Assembly (NCBI GenBank): GCA_017643395.1
Contig: JAEPNP010000001.1
Span: 1,927,806-1,991,805 of the forward strand
Direction: 5' to 3'
Length of the DNA stretch: 64,000 bases
Origin: Rhodothermales bacterium
GTDB lineage: Bacteria; Bacteroidota; Rhodothermia; Rhodothermales; UBA10348
A program made the position numbers and the translations under genes. The notes under the pieces are model-generated. The model was not told the DNA's origin. It saw nothing but the letters and a program-made list of their open reading frames with translations, and ran no database searches. Below, piece by piece: positions 1 to 9,006 of the stretch; within the stretch, counting starts at the first letter, position 1; each line of letters starts with the position of its first letter.

Positions 1-1253
1 GGCCCGAGTGGATGATGGTCAACGACATCGTAGTCGATCCCTTCAATGCAGGTGGCGCCTACGTGGCGGGTACCCGCTACAAGTTGGACGACTTCGCGCC
101 CTATCTGTACAAGACCGATGACTACGGGGCGACGTGGAGCAAAATCACAAACGGCATCGACGGCTCGCACTTTACCCGGGCCATCCAGCCCGATCCGGAG
201 CGCGCCGGCCTACTTTATGCCGGCACGGAGTTCGGCATGTACATCACGTTCGATGACGGCGCCAACTGGCACTCGTTCCAGAACAACCTGCCCATTTCTC
301 CGGTCACCGATCTGGCGTGGAAGGATCACGACCTGATCGTCGCCACACAGGGTCGCAGTTTCTGGATCATGGAGGATTTGATGCCGCTGCACCATGCCTC
401 GGCGGCCATGGCTGAGCAGCCGTTCGCATTGATCGGCCCGGCCGCGGTGCACCGCATGGTTTCCGGCCGCAACGAAGTGGTCTTCCGGTACTACCTCAAC
501 AATCCCGACGAGGACACCGACGTCACTGTGCGTGTCCTGGAGCAGGACGGGGACATCATCGAAACGTTCGACGATGACCTGGACGCCGAGCACGGCATGA
601 ACAGTGTCAGTTGGGACATGCGCTACGAGGACGCCGAGGACTTCCCCGGCATGATCCTGTGGTCCGGCGGCGGAATGCGCGGCCCGATGGCCGTGCCAGG
701 CCGCTACACCGCGCGACTGATTGTCGGAGAGGATTCCACGGACACCGACTTTACAATCCTGGCCGATCCCCGCAGCCCATCCACGGCTGCAGACCGCCAG
801 GCACAGTTCGACTTCCTGATCGAGGTCCGCGACAAGCTGACCGAGACGCACCAGGCCATCAAGCGCATTCGCGCGGCCCGGGAGCAGATCAATGGCGTGC
901 TGGGTCGCGTGCCCGAAGGCCATGCTTCGCGAGATGCCCTCAAGGAGGCCGCCCAGGCCATGCTGGATCCCATGAAGGAGATCGAGGAAACGCTGTACCA
1001 GACCAAAAACCGGAGTGGTCAGGATCCGCTGAACTTCCCGATCCGGCTGAACAACAAGTTGGCCTCTGTCGGCGGTACGGCCGGCGGCGGGGACTACCGG
1101 CCCACCGACAACTCGATCGTCGTGCGCGATGAGCTGGTCGCCGCCATCGACGCCGAGCTGGCCAAGCTGGCGGAGATACTCGCCACCGATCTGGCGGCCT
1201 TCAACGCCGCCGTCAGGGAGGCCGACATACCGGCGATTGTGCTCGACAACTGA
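1..1253 (+). CDS. Secreted BNR/VPS10-type repeat protein, C-terminal part
   Basis: The reading frame is open from the left edge of the window, so only the last ~417 residues are seen and the true start lies outside. The sequence has BNR/Asp-box-like segments (KTDDYGATWSKI, FDDGANWHSF) and the phrase LIVATQGRSFWIMEDL, which closes the propeller in the large exported sortilin/VPS10-like 'glycosyl hydrolase' family of Bacteroidota-type genomes. A beta-rich middle and a helical C-terminus (REQINGVLGR region) follow. Members are exported proteins of unproven activity; hydrolase names come from the fold only. The gene is closed by a strong hairpin terminator just downstream, so it is not cotranscribed with the polysaccharide genes that follow. 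Family call fairly sure, function unknown. Confidence 0.8.
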   Translation, partial: PEWMMVNDIVVDPFNAGGAYVAGTRYKLDDFAPYLYKTDDYGATWSKITNGIDGSHFTRAIQPDPERAGLLYAGTEFGMYITFDDGANWHSFQNNLPISPVTDLAWKDHDLIVATQGRSFWIMEDLMPLHHASAAMAEQPFALIGPAAVHRMVSGRNEVVFRYYLNNPDEDTDVTVRVLEQDGDIIETFDDDLDAEHGMNSVSWDMRYEDAEDFPGMILWSGGGMRGPMAVPGRYTARLIVGEDSTDTDFTILADPRSPSTAADRQAQFDFLIEVRDKLTETHQAIKRIRAAREQINGVLGRVPEGHASRDALKEAAQAMLDPMKEIEETLYQTKNRSGQDPLNFPIRLNNKLASVGGTAGGGDYRPTDNSIVVRDELVAAIDAELAKLAEILATDLAAFNAAVREADIPAIVLDN

Positions 1254-1271
1254 CGCCAACACCTGCGCGCA

Positions 1272-1312
1272 AACGACGGCCGCGTCCCCCCGGGGGGCGC
1301 GGCCGTTTTGCG
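1272..1312 (+). terminator. Rho-independent terminator after the BNR protein
   Basis: ACGGCCGCG (1276-1284) pairs perfectly with CGCGGCCGT (1298-1306), the inner C6/G6 runs extend the stem, and TTTT follows. It separates the BNR gene from the exopolysaccharide cluster. Confidence 0.85.
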
Positions 1313-1344
1313 TTTGCGGGAAGGACGCACATTGCGAGAAGGAC

Positions 1345-1371
1345 TCAAGTGCAGGCGGCATCGTCCGATAC
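1345..1371 (+). promoter_or_regulatory. Sigma-28-like promoter before the exopolysaccharide cluster
   Basis: TCAAGTGC (1345-1352), an 11-base spacer, then TCCGATAC (1364-1371). This is one substitution in each box away from the better copies in the 32-42 kb locus and keeps the FliA-type N11 spacing. It ends 24 bases before the ATG at 1396, so the transcript leader would be about 18 nt with no clear ribosome binding site. Weaker than the pilus-locus copies; inferred, not proven. Confidence 0.5.
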
Positions 1372-1395
1372 CAGAACCTCACGAAGTCCTTCGAT

Positions 1396-2472
1396 ATGCA
1401 CCGCCTCGACCACACTCCGCATTCGGTCGTCCTCGGTGGAGCCGGTTTTGTCGGCTCCCACCTGTGTGACCTGTTGCTGTCCGAGGGACACCAGGTCACG
1501 TGCGTCGACAGTCTTGTCACGGGCCGGGCCGCCAACGTCGAACATCTACTCGGTCGGAGCGATTTCGAGTTCGTGGCCACCGACATCCGCAACGATATCC
1601 CGGTGGACGGCCCCGTGGATTTCGTCTACAACATGGCGAGCCCCGCATCGCCCAAGCACTACTTCGAACTGCCCATTCTGACCCTGGAGACGGGGTCCAT
1701 CGGCACCCAGAAGGCGCTGGATTTCGCCCACGCCCATGGAGCGCGCTTCCTGATGGCGTCTACCTCGGAGGTGTATGGCGAGCCGGAAATCCATCCGCAG
1801 GTTGAGACCTACTGGGGCAACGTCAACCCCATCGGCGTGCGCTCGGTTTACGACGAGGCCAAGCGCTATTCGGAAGCCCTGGTTATGGCCTACCGGCGCG
1901 AGCTGGATGCAGACACGGTCATCGTGCGCATCTTCAACACGTACGGACCGCGCATGCGGCCGGACGACGGACGGGCACTGCCCGCATTCATCTCCCAGGC
2001 ATTGTCCGGCGATCCGATCACCATTCACGGAGACGGCAGTCAGACACGCTCTTTTTGCTACGTCGAGGACCTGGTTCGCGGCCTCTACCTGGCGGCCACC
2101 TCCGGGGAGTGCGGACCGATAAATCTCGGCAACCCGAGTGAGGTGTCCATCAAGGGGTTCGCCGCGGAAGTCGTGGAGTTGTGTGGCAGCACGTCCCAGA
2201 TGACGTTCCACCCGCGACCGCAGGACGACCCGACAGTGCGCCGTCCGGACATCACCCAGGCTCGCAAAAAGCTTGGATGGGAGCCTCGTGTGGAGCGGGC
2301 TGACGGCCTCGCACGGACTATCGCTTACTTCCGGGAAGAACTCAGCCACCCGGATCCGACGCGCCGGGTGATGCCCGCTGCGGCAGCAGATCGCGGACCG
2401 GTACGCGCCGCCGAACGACGCGCCGAAACACGGACCTCACGCAGAAACCGCCGCGATGCCGCCAGGCGCTGA
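1396..2472 (+). CDS. UDP-glucuronate decarboxylase (UDP-xylose synthase)-like SDR
   Basis: Extended short-chain dehydrogenase, 358 residues. The Rossmann motif GGAGFVGSHL is at residues 14-23, NMASPASPKHY near 80, the Ser of STSEVYGEPE near 120, and the YxxxK pair in SVYDEAKRY near 152. YWGNVNPIG and GDGSQTRSFCYVEDL are hallmarks of the UXS family, which converts UDP-glucuronate to UDP-xylose with bound NAD. The frame stays open upstream to 1129, but the Rossmann fold begins right after the ATG at 1396, which follows a promoter-like element, so that start was chosen. The last ~38 residues form an Arg-rich tail containing ADRGPVR that the family lacks and that resembles tails on later genes of the cluster. 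The 3' end overlaps the next gene by 17 bases. Confidence 0.85.
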   Translation: MHRLDHTPHSVVLGGAGFVGSHLCDLLLSEGHQVTCVDSLVTGRAANVEHLLGRSDFEFVATDIRNDIPVDGPVDFVYNMASPASPKHYFELPILTLETGSIGTQKALDFAHAHGARFLMASTSEVYGEPEIHPQVETYWGNVNPIGVRSVYDEAKRYSEALVMAYRRELDADTVIVRIFNTYGPRMRPDDGRALPAFISQALSGDPITIHGDGSQTRSFCYVEDLVRGLYLAATSGECGPINLGNPSEVSIKGFAAEVVELCGSTSQMTFHPRPQDDPTVRRPDITQARKKLGWEPRVERADGLARTIAYFREELSHPDPTRRVMPAAAADRGPVRAAERRAETRTSRRNRRDAARR

Positions 2473-4870
2473 TCACCAATCGCACGCATGGCAGCGGCCC
2501 TCCGCTGACCGGCCGACGGACCACCAGGACCGTCGGCTTGCGCCGTATAGGGGCCCTGCAGCGGATCCACGGGCCGGTGCACGTCCGGTTCGGGACACCA
2601 CCTGGGCGGAAACCCTGTACCCAACCCGGATTCCGGAGCCTCAGCCGGGACTGCTGGACGTATGGAAGGCCATCCGGAGAAGCCGGTGGCATGGGATCGC
2701 CCTGGCGGTCTCCGTGTGGGCCCTGGTCGCCGTATTTCTCGTGGTCGTGCCGCCTCGGTACAAGTCGAGCACGGTGCTGCTCATAGACACGGGAGCGCTG
2801 GCGGCGATCGCCGAAACCTATGCGGCCACGGACGATGCCGTCTCGCCGTTCGGACTGCCGAAGCTGGCGAACCAGGCCGTGATCCTGGAGACCTCGGTGC
2901 AGATTGCCGACTCCGCCACGGCGCGCCTGCTGCGTGCGGTGCCGGTCGCCAGGCTGGAAGAACTGGGCCTGCCCGTCGAGCGGGCGGAGATCGCGGAGTG
3001 GCTCGCAGAAGGTGCCATCACCATCGTAGCCGGAGACGGCAAGGAATCGGCGGATGTGATCGAGGTCGTGGCCTCGGCACCCGATGCCACCCTGGCGGCG
3101 CAGGTCTCCAACCTGTATGCGGAGTCGTACCTGTCCATGATTGCGCAGGCCGTGGCCGGGCAGCGAGAGGCGGCGCTTGTTCAGCAGCGGGAGAACGTTG
3201 CCAACGCCTCGGCCGAGGTCGCGAGTCTGGACCAGCAGTTGGGACAGTTCCTCCGGGAAAACGGGTCGTTGTCCATCGAGCAGGAGGCAGCACTGGCCGC
3301 AGGTCGGCTGTCCGAGCTGAGAGGGTCGCTGGACGATGCGCGCATCGAACTCTCCACGCACACTGCCCGCCTGTCCAGTCTCGAAGGGGAGTTGGATGGC
3401 CTGGATTTCGACCGACTTGCCGAGCGCATTGCATCCAGCGCGGAAGAGGAAATTGCGGCCACGCACCGGCAGCTCGCGCAGATCGAGATCAGCCTCGAGC
3501 AGTTCTATGCCAAGAACCCCGAGCTGAGGCAAGACCCGTCCGGCAGCCGCCAGGTCACCGAACTCGTCAATGACGCCCGGGTCCTGCGCGACAAGCTGGA
3601 TCTGCTATCGGAGCGCTATGTCCAGGAGATCGTGGCCACCGGAGGCATCGACCTTGCGGGGGACAGCGAAGGACGCACCTACATTCTGAACCTGAGGCGC
3701 CAGATCGCGGAGGAGCGCGTGGCCGTACGGGCAGCGGAGGCGCGGGTGCGAGCCATTCAGGGGCGCATCTCGGCCTACGAGAACTCCCAGACCCGGTATT
3801 CCGATCAGAGCGTCACGCTGGCGCAGCTGACCCGCAACAAGCAGGCTGCCGAAACACGCCTGACCTCGGAGATTGATCGGCTGGCCACCCTGCAGTCCGA
3901 CCAGACCGCTGACTACGCCCGTCGCATCGCGGCCGCGGAGGTTCCGGAGGACGCGGCGTTCCCGAATACAGCCGTCATCGCGGTGATCGGACTGATGCTC
4001 GGCCTGCTGGCCGGTGGAGGCGGGGCCTTCGCGCGCACACGTCTTCTGGGGCGTGTTTATGAGGCGGCAGATCTCAAGCCCGCCGGCGTCATGCTCGGAG
4101 GCATGCTGCCGGATCTAAGTCGGGCCGCGAAGCGGGCAGCAGGAGCAGACGGCAAGGTCTGGGTGGGCAGTCGCGGCATGGATGCCACGGTGGTATTGGC
4201 CAGTGCGCCGAATTCGGCCGAGGCGGCCATGGTCCGCAAGTACGCGCTGGGCCTGTCGTCACGCACGCCGGGCGGCGGCACCATCGTATTTACGAGCGCC
4301 GATTCCGGGGTGGGTAAATCACTCACGGTCGCAAATGTTGGCTGCGCGCTTGCGCTGGCAGGGTACCAGACCCTCATTGTGGACGCCGACCCGTACCGGC
4401 AGGGCCTTACCAGGGCATCGGGCCTTTCGGCCGCGTGTCGCCTGGATGCCATTTCGGGCCTGTTTCCCGACCAGGGTGGCCTGGACCGCTTTCCAGGCGC
4501 GCTTCAGCTGCTGTTTGGTCTCCAATTGACCGCCCGCGAGTCGGCCAATCTCGAGCCGGCCCTGATTGCGCGCCTGGTCGATGCCGTCTCCCACTACAGA
4601 CAGCATTTCGACTTTGTGCTTGTCGATACACCGCCCGTGGCGGCTTCTGCCATTGCTGCGGGACTGGCACCTTTTGCCCAGCGCACCGTGGGCGTGGTCG
4701 GATCGGGCAAGACGCGGCGAGAACTGCTTACGATGGCCGTGGGCGAGCTTCGCACGCAGGGCGTTGAACTGAGCGAGCTGCTTCTGAACAGGGTGCGCGG
4801 GCACGAGGACGAGGCGTTCGGCTTTGCCTACTCGGAGGCACACCGCTACTACAACGGCGGCCCGACATGA
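2456..4870 (+). CDS. Polysaccharide co-polymerase fused to BY-kinase (Wzz-CpsD/Wzc type)
   Basis: Inner-membrane chain-length regulator and tyrosine autokinase of Wzx/Wzy-type export, 804 residues. A Pro/Arg-rich N-terminal tail (1-75) precedes TM1 (about 80-102), a long periplasmic Wzz-type coiled-coil part (about 220-480), TM2 (about 503-523) and a cytoplasmic kinase. Walker A is SADSGVGKS (about 614-622), Walker A' VDADP (about 642) and Walker B LVDTPP (about 721). The C-terminus keeps only a short Tyr group (AYSEAHRYYNGG) rather than a long Tyr cluster. The start overlaps the preceding SDR and is the only in-frame Met before TM1. The stop overlaps the flippase start (ATGA). No OPX/Wza-type exporter is nearby. 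Confidence 0.88.
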   Translation: MPPGADHQSHAWQRPSADRPTDHQDRRLAPYRGPAADPRAGARPVRDTTWAETLYPTRIPEPQPGLLDVWKAIRRSRWHGIALAVSVWALVAVFLVVVPPRYKSSTVLLIDTGALAAIAETYAATDDAVSPFGLPKLANQAVILETSVQIADSATARLLRAVPVARLEELGLPVERAEIAEWLAEGAITIVAGDGKESADVIEVVASAPDATLAAQVSNLYAESYLSMIAQAVAGQREAALVQQRENVANASAEVASLDQQLGQFLRENGSLSIEQEAALAAGRLSELRGSLDDARIELSTHTARLSSLEGELDGLDFDRLAERIASSAEEEIAATHRQLAQIEISLEQFYAKNPELRQDPSGSRQVTELVNDARVLRDKLDLLSERYVQEIVATGGIDLAGDSEGRTYILNLRRQIAEERVAVRAAEARVRAIQGRISAYENSQTRYSDQSVTLAQLTRNKQAAETRLTSEIDRLATLQSDQTADYARRIAAAEVPEDAAFPNTAVIAVIGLMLGLLAGGGGAFARTRLLGRVYEAADLKPAGVMLGGMLPDLSRAAKRAAGADGKVWVGSRGMDATVVLASAPNSAEAAMVRKYALGLSSRTPGGGTIVFTSADSGVGKSLTVANVGCALALAGYQTLIVDADPYRQGLTRASGLSAACRLDAISGLFPDQGGLDRFPGALQLLFGLQLTARESANLEPALIARLVDAVSHYRQHFDFVLVDTPPVAASAIAAGLAPFAQRTVGVVGSGKTRRELLTMAVGELRTQGVELSELLLNRVRGHEDEAFGFAYSEAHRYYNGGPT

Positions 4871-6927
4871 AGACCCGGGCGTCCATAGGCGAACTCGTTC
4901 GCGGACCCGGCGCCACCCTGGCCGATCAGGCGGTAGTCAGCCTTGCGAACTTCCTCACGGTGTTCCTGCTGGCTCGAGGCCTGACGCCTCAGGACTTCGG
5001 CCTGGTCGCCCTGCTCCTGGCCTCCCTGCTGATGGTCACGGCCATCCAGACCTCGCTCGTGGGCCACGTACACAATGTGCTGGGCCCTCGGCGCAAGCGC
5101 ACGCGTTTCCTGAGCCTGACGGGGCACTTGCTGTTGGTACAGATGGGTTTCGGCCTGCTCGTCACCCTGACGGCCCTGGCCGTCGTTCCGTTTGGGGAGT
5201 TCGCGCTGGGCGCCGGCGGGCGAGACCTGGCCGTAGCCTTTGCCGCAATCGTATTCCCGTGGATGCTGCAGGACGCCTCCAGGCGCATCTTCTACACCGA
5301 TCGCAAGGCCTCCTGGGCGCTTCTGAACGATGTGCTCTGCTATGGAACGCAGACCGTAGGGGCGTTGGCTCTCGGCTTCGGCTATCTGGACGCCACCATT
5401 TCCAACGTGGGTCTGATCTACGCAGCGGCCTGCGCGGCGGGCGCACTCACCGGCGTGGTGCAGCTTGCGTGCCTGGGCGTCACCGTGCACCTGGCTGAAC
5501 TGCGCGCGGATCTCCAGGAGGCCTGGAAGATCAGCCGTTTCCTTACGGCGGGGGAGTTCATCTCTACCGGTGCCCAGTACATGTTCAACTGGCTCATCAT
5601 CGGGTTTGCCGGGCTGCCGGTCCTCGGAGCCTACCGGGCCCTGATCCACCTGGTCAATGTGGCCAACCCGCTGGAGCAGGCGCTATTCCTCTATCTGCCC
5701 CCTCGGGCGGCTGACTACTTCGGGCGTCACGGCGCCGACGCCTACTCCGCGTGGTTTCTCCGCATCGCAGGGGTCGTGGTGGTCGTCGCGGCCGGACTGC
5801 TGGGTGTCCTGGCTGTGTTTGCAGATCCGCTGATCACGCTGGCCTACGGTACAGCATACGCGGGATTTGCTGCCGCCGGATTCGTGGTAATCGCCTGCCT
5901 GGCCCGCGTGGTGAGGATCGCAGGCAGCGTACTCAAATCGGGGCTGGTGTCCACGGGCGACAGCTCCATCGTAGTGCGTGATGCCGCGCTCCGGATTGTG
6001 CTGCTGGCAGTCCTTACCCCGATACTGCTCAACTACTTCGGACTGGTCGGCATCGGGCTGGTCCTGTTGGGTTCGGCCATTCCGCTTACCTCGTATGCAT
6101 TCAGCGTTTTCCTGGGCATCGGGCGACGAAACCGTGGAACAGCCGCCAGGACCGAAGTCCCGCTGCCCGGCAGCGAACTCATAGACGGCGGATGCTTCGC
6201 GGACCTCTACCGGATTCCGGACGGGCGCGTCGTCAAGCAATACGTCGACAGCAGCGCCCCGCTGCGTTTCATGGCCCGGAATGAGGCCGAGGTACTGGGA
6301 AGACTGGACCGGGCTGCGAAGCGTCGCCCCGCCGGGGTTGCGATTCCGCGTCCCTATCCCAAGGTTTCCCGAGGACCTCAGGTGGTAATGGAGCACGCGC
6401 CGGGAAGGCAGTTGCACCGGTGGGTCCAGGATGAGGCCTTGAGCGAAGAGGCCGTCGCGGTGGTGGCCGAGCGGCTTCACGACGGGGTCCGTCACGTGCA
6501 CCAGGAGCTGCAGGAACCGTATCACGACCTGACACCGCTCAACCTGCTGTGGGACGACCACCAGCGTACCCTTTGGATGATCGACCTCGCGGGTCCCGGC
6601 CCGCGCATCCCCCCTCCGAAGGGCATGCCTCTGGAACTGGTGACGGCCGGCAATTACCTGGGTTGGCTGGCCTATCAGCACGCGAGACCCTTCGGGCGCC
6701 TCAGCGGCCGGGCCCTCGGCGTGCATGGTGAGATTCTCTCGCGATTCCTGCACCTCCTGGAGGAGGGGCGGGCCATAGACGATCGCCAGTTGATGCAGGC
6801 CTGCTGGTGGCGGTACGCCGAACTTACCGAGACCTCCGGAATGCGAGCCATCTGGTTTCGGCATCCCGGACGGATGATCGCCTTGCCTGCGATGCGCTCC
6901 TGGCTGGTCCACCACCGCCGGTCATGA
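4867..6927 (+). CDS. Wzx-type polysaccharide flippase fused to a kinase-like domain
   Basis: Residues 1 to about 425 are a MOP-superfamily polysaccharide flippase with about 12-14 hydrophobic helices, which would move lipid-linked repeat units across the inner membrane. Residues about 440-630 are soluble and kinase-like: a Gly-rich start (GGCFADLYRI), a beta-3 Lys in RVVKQYVD, a Glu in RNEAEVL, a catalytic-loop HDLTPLNLL (about 553-561) and a DFG-like IDLAGPG (about 571-577). This resembles the Kdo/WaaP-type LPS kinase and RIO-like group. Flippases normally end after the last helix, so this is a domain fusion in one uninterrupted frame. Start overlaps the BY-kinase and stop overlaps the ligase gene (both ATGA). 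Substrate of the kinase part is unknown; a pseudokinase is possible. Confidence 0.85.
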   Translation: MKTRASIGELVRGPGATLADQAVVSLANFLTVFLLARGLTPQDFGLVALLLASLLMVTAIQTSLVGHVHNVLGPRRKRTRFLSLTGHLLLVQMGFGLLVTLTALAVVPFGEFALGAGGRDLAVAFAAIVFPWMLQDASRRIFYTDRKASWALLNDVLCYGTQTVGALALGFGYLDATISNVGLIYAAACAAGALTGVVQLACLGVTVHLAELRADLQEAWKISRFLTAGEFISTGAQYMFNWLIIGFAGLPVLGAYRALIHLVNVANPLEQALFLYLPPRAADYFGRHGADAYSAWFLRIAGVVVVVAAGLLGVLAVFADPLITLAYGTAYAGFAAAGFVVIACLARVVRIAGSVLKSGLVSTGDSSIVVRDAALRIVLLAVLTPILLNYFGLVGIGLVLLGSAIPLTSYAFSVFLGIGRRNRGTAARTEVPLPGSELIDGGCFADLYRIPDGRVVKQYVDSSAPLRFMARNEAEVLGRLDRAAKRRPAGVAIPRPYPKVSRGPQVVMEHAPGRQLHRWVQDEALSEEAVAVVAERLHDGVRHVHQELQEPYHDLTPLNLLWDDHQRTLWMIDLAGPGPRIPPPKGMPLELVTAGNYLGWLAYQHARPFGRLSGRALGVHGEILSRFLHLLEEGRAIDDRQLMQACWWRYAELTETSGMRAIWFRHPGRMIALPAMRSWLVHHRRS

Positions 6928-8267
6928 GCGCCGCACTCCATACTCCTGCGAGCGCCTGGGACCGCCGGTTCCTGGCGTTTCTTGCTTCCGTGCTGCTGGG
7001 TTATGCCCTGCTAGGCCGGGGTATCGCCTATCTCGGCGTCGCCCCGCTGTTTATCGGGGAAATGGCCCTGGCGATGGGGCTGCTCGCTGCGGTTCTCGGT
7101 GGTTACCTGCTTCGACCCCTTGCCACACCCGTCGGTGCGCTGTTTGCATCGGTGGCGTTCATTGGAACGCTGCGTTTGATGGTCGATGTGCCCCGCTACG
7201 GAGTCGATGCGGTGCGAGATGCCGTGATCTGGGGCTACGGTGTGTTCGGGATTGTCATTGCGGCCCTGATGCTGCGGGATCGCGCGGTCCTTGCTCGTTC
7301 ACTGCAGTATTACCGCCGGTTTGTGCCGGTCTTCCTCGCACTGGCGTGGCTCTTGTATGTGGCGGCGCGTGTGCTGGACGGCAAGATCCCCAGTCTGCCG
7401 GGATCACCCGCAACTCTGCTGGAGGCCAAGGGAGGAGATTTGATGGTGCACCTGGCCGGCGTCACCTGCTTCGTGCTGGTGGGTCTGACCGATCGTCGAT
7501 GGTGGTTTCTGCCGGCCATCGCTCTCAATTTCCTGGCTATCGCTCCAACCAACCGGGGCGGCATGCTGGCCTTCCTGGCAGCGGTCGGGCTGGTGGTCCT
7601 GTTTCGCAATCACCGCGTGCACATCGGGAAGTCGGTGTACGGTGGCCTGATTGCGGTCATGCTCCTGATTGTCATCAACCCGAGGGTGCAGTTTGACGAG
7701 CGCAGGGAGGTCTCGCTTGAGCAGTTCGTAGAGAACGTGCGATCCATTGGCGGAGGTGATGCCAAGGGCGATCTGGACGGTACGCGGACCTGGCGGCTGA
7801 ACTGGTGGAGCGACATCGTGGCCTACACCTTCGCCGGCCCGTACTTCGCGGCCGGAAAAGGATTCGGACCCAACCTGGCCACCGAGGACGGTTACCAGGT
7901 AAACGAAGATGAATCCCTGCGCAGCCCCCACAACGCGCACATGACGATCCTGGCCCGCATGGGCGTCCCGGCGTTCCTCCTCTGGATGGCCATGATGATA
8001 GGGTGGGGTGTCATGATGCTGCGAAACGTGCTCCTGGCTCGCAGTCGCGGGGACGACGGATGGCACGGCATTCTGCTCTTCCTGCTCGCCTACTGGACGG
8101 CGCACGTGCTCAATGCCTCGTTCGACGTATTTCTCGAGGGCCCGATGGGCGGCATCTGGTTCTGGTCGGTTTTCGGTGCCGGGATCGGTGCCTGCCTGAT
8201 TTACCGCTCCTCCGTGCGCGCGGACGAGCTCGAACTGTCTCAAACCCTGCAGGTCCATGGCTCCTGA
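6924..8267 (+). CDS. O-antigen ligase/polymerase-like membrane protein
   Basis: Multi-pass inner-membrane protein of 447 residues with about 10-12 hydrophobic helices and a larger periplasmic loop about two-thirds in (residues 260-340) that includes a WWSDIV and GKGFGPN stretch, then a PHNAHMTILARMG motif. PHNxxL/M-type motifs are typical of the Wzy_C/WaaL O-antigen ligase family, which polymerises or transfers lipid-linked glycans. Position between flippase and WecG fits the Wzy polymerase of the cluster. The ATG at 6924 overlaps the preceding stop and gives a normal N-terminus; a longer open frame begins at 6807 inside the flippase. Polymerase and ligase cannot be told apart by sequence. 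Confidence 0.8.
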   Translation: MSAALHTPASAWDRRFLAFLASVLLGYALLGRGIAYLGVAPLFIGEMALAMGLLAAVLGGYLLRPLATPVGALFASVAFIGTLRLMVDVPRYGVDAVRDAVIWGYGVFGIVIAALMLRDRAVLARSLQYYRRFVPVFLALAWLLYVAARVLDGKIPSLPGSPATLLEAKGGDLMVHLAGVTCFVLVGLTDRRWWFLPAIALNFLAIAPTNRGGMLAFLAAVGLVVLFRNHRVHIGKSVYGGLIAVMLLIVINPRVQFDERREVSLEQFVENVRSIGGGDAKGDLDGTRTWRLNWWSDIVAYTFAGPYFAAGKGFGPNLATEDGYQVNEDESLRSPHNAHMTILARMGVPAFLLWMAMMIGWGVMMLRNVLLARSRGDDGWHGILLFLLAYWTAHVLNASFDVFLEGPMGGIWFWSVFGAGIGACLIYRSSVRADELELSQTLQVHGS

Positions 8268-9006
8268 ACGACACGCATTGGTTGCCGGCATTCGCGTCGA
8301 CCCGCTCACCTACGACGAGGCCGTCGATGTCGTGGCATCTGCAGCCGCGGCACGCACCAGCAGCTATGTGTGCGTGGCCAACGTGCACATGGTGATGGAG
8401 GCGAATGATGATCCTGACTTCGCCGGCGTGCTCCGGGAAGCGCTGGCAGTAACTCCTGACGGTATGCCGCTGGTCTGGATGCTGAGGGCGCTCGGACACG
8501 AGACTTCGCGGGTATATGGTCCGGAACTCACGCTCCGCGTCTGTGACCGAGCCGAGTGGGACGGCCTTTCGGTGGCTCTGTACGGAGGTACCGAAGAGAG
8601 TCTGGAGGACTTCACGGACTTCCTGCACGAGCGCAATCCCGGGTTGCACATCGCAACGCGCATCGCGCCTCCATTTCGCGCCTTGACCGATGAGGAGGAC
8701 GCCGCATACACCGAAAAAATTCGGGCCTCGGGCGCACACATCGTGTTCGTGGGGATTGGTTGTCCCCGACAGGAGTGGTGGATGGCTCGGCACAGGGGGC
8801 GCATCGACGCCGTCATGTTGGGAGTCGGAGCTGCCTTCGATTTCCACAGCGGTCGCGTGCGACAGGCTCCGCCGACTGTTCAGAAGCTCGGCATGGAATG
8901 GGCGTTCCGGCTGGCCATGGAGCCTCGCCGATTGGCCCGTCGCTATCTGAAGCACAACCCGCGATTCGCCGCGCGCGCGCTTCGCCAGCTGACCAGAGGC
9001 ACGTAA
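8257..9006 (+). CDS. WecG/TagA/CpsF-family glycosyltransferase
   Basis: Full-length (249 residues) GT26-family enzyme that adds a sugar, often an N-acetylmannosaminuronate or related residue, to an undecaprenyl-linked acceptor at the inner membrane. Visible hallmarks are the N-terminal NVHMVMEANDD region, TPDGMPLVW, GIGCPRQEWWM and GVGAAFDFHSG, in the right order. It starts 11 bases inside the upstream gene and ends in TAATG, overlapping the next start, so it is translationally coupled to both neighbours. Confidence 0.9.
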   Translation: MAPERHALVAGIRVDPLTYDEAVDVVASAAAARTSSYVCVANVHMVMEANDDPDFAGVLREALAVTPDGMPLVWMLRALGHETSRVYGPELTLRVCDRAEWDGLSVALYGGTEESLEDFTDFLHERNPGLHIATRIAPPFRALTDEEDAAYTEKIRASGAHIVFVGIGCPRQEWWMARHRGRIDAVMLGVGAAFDFHSGRVRQAPPTVQKLGMEWAFRLAMEPRRLARRYLKHNPRFAARALRQLTRGT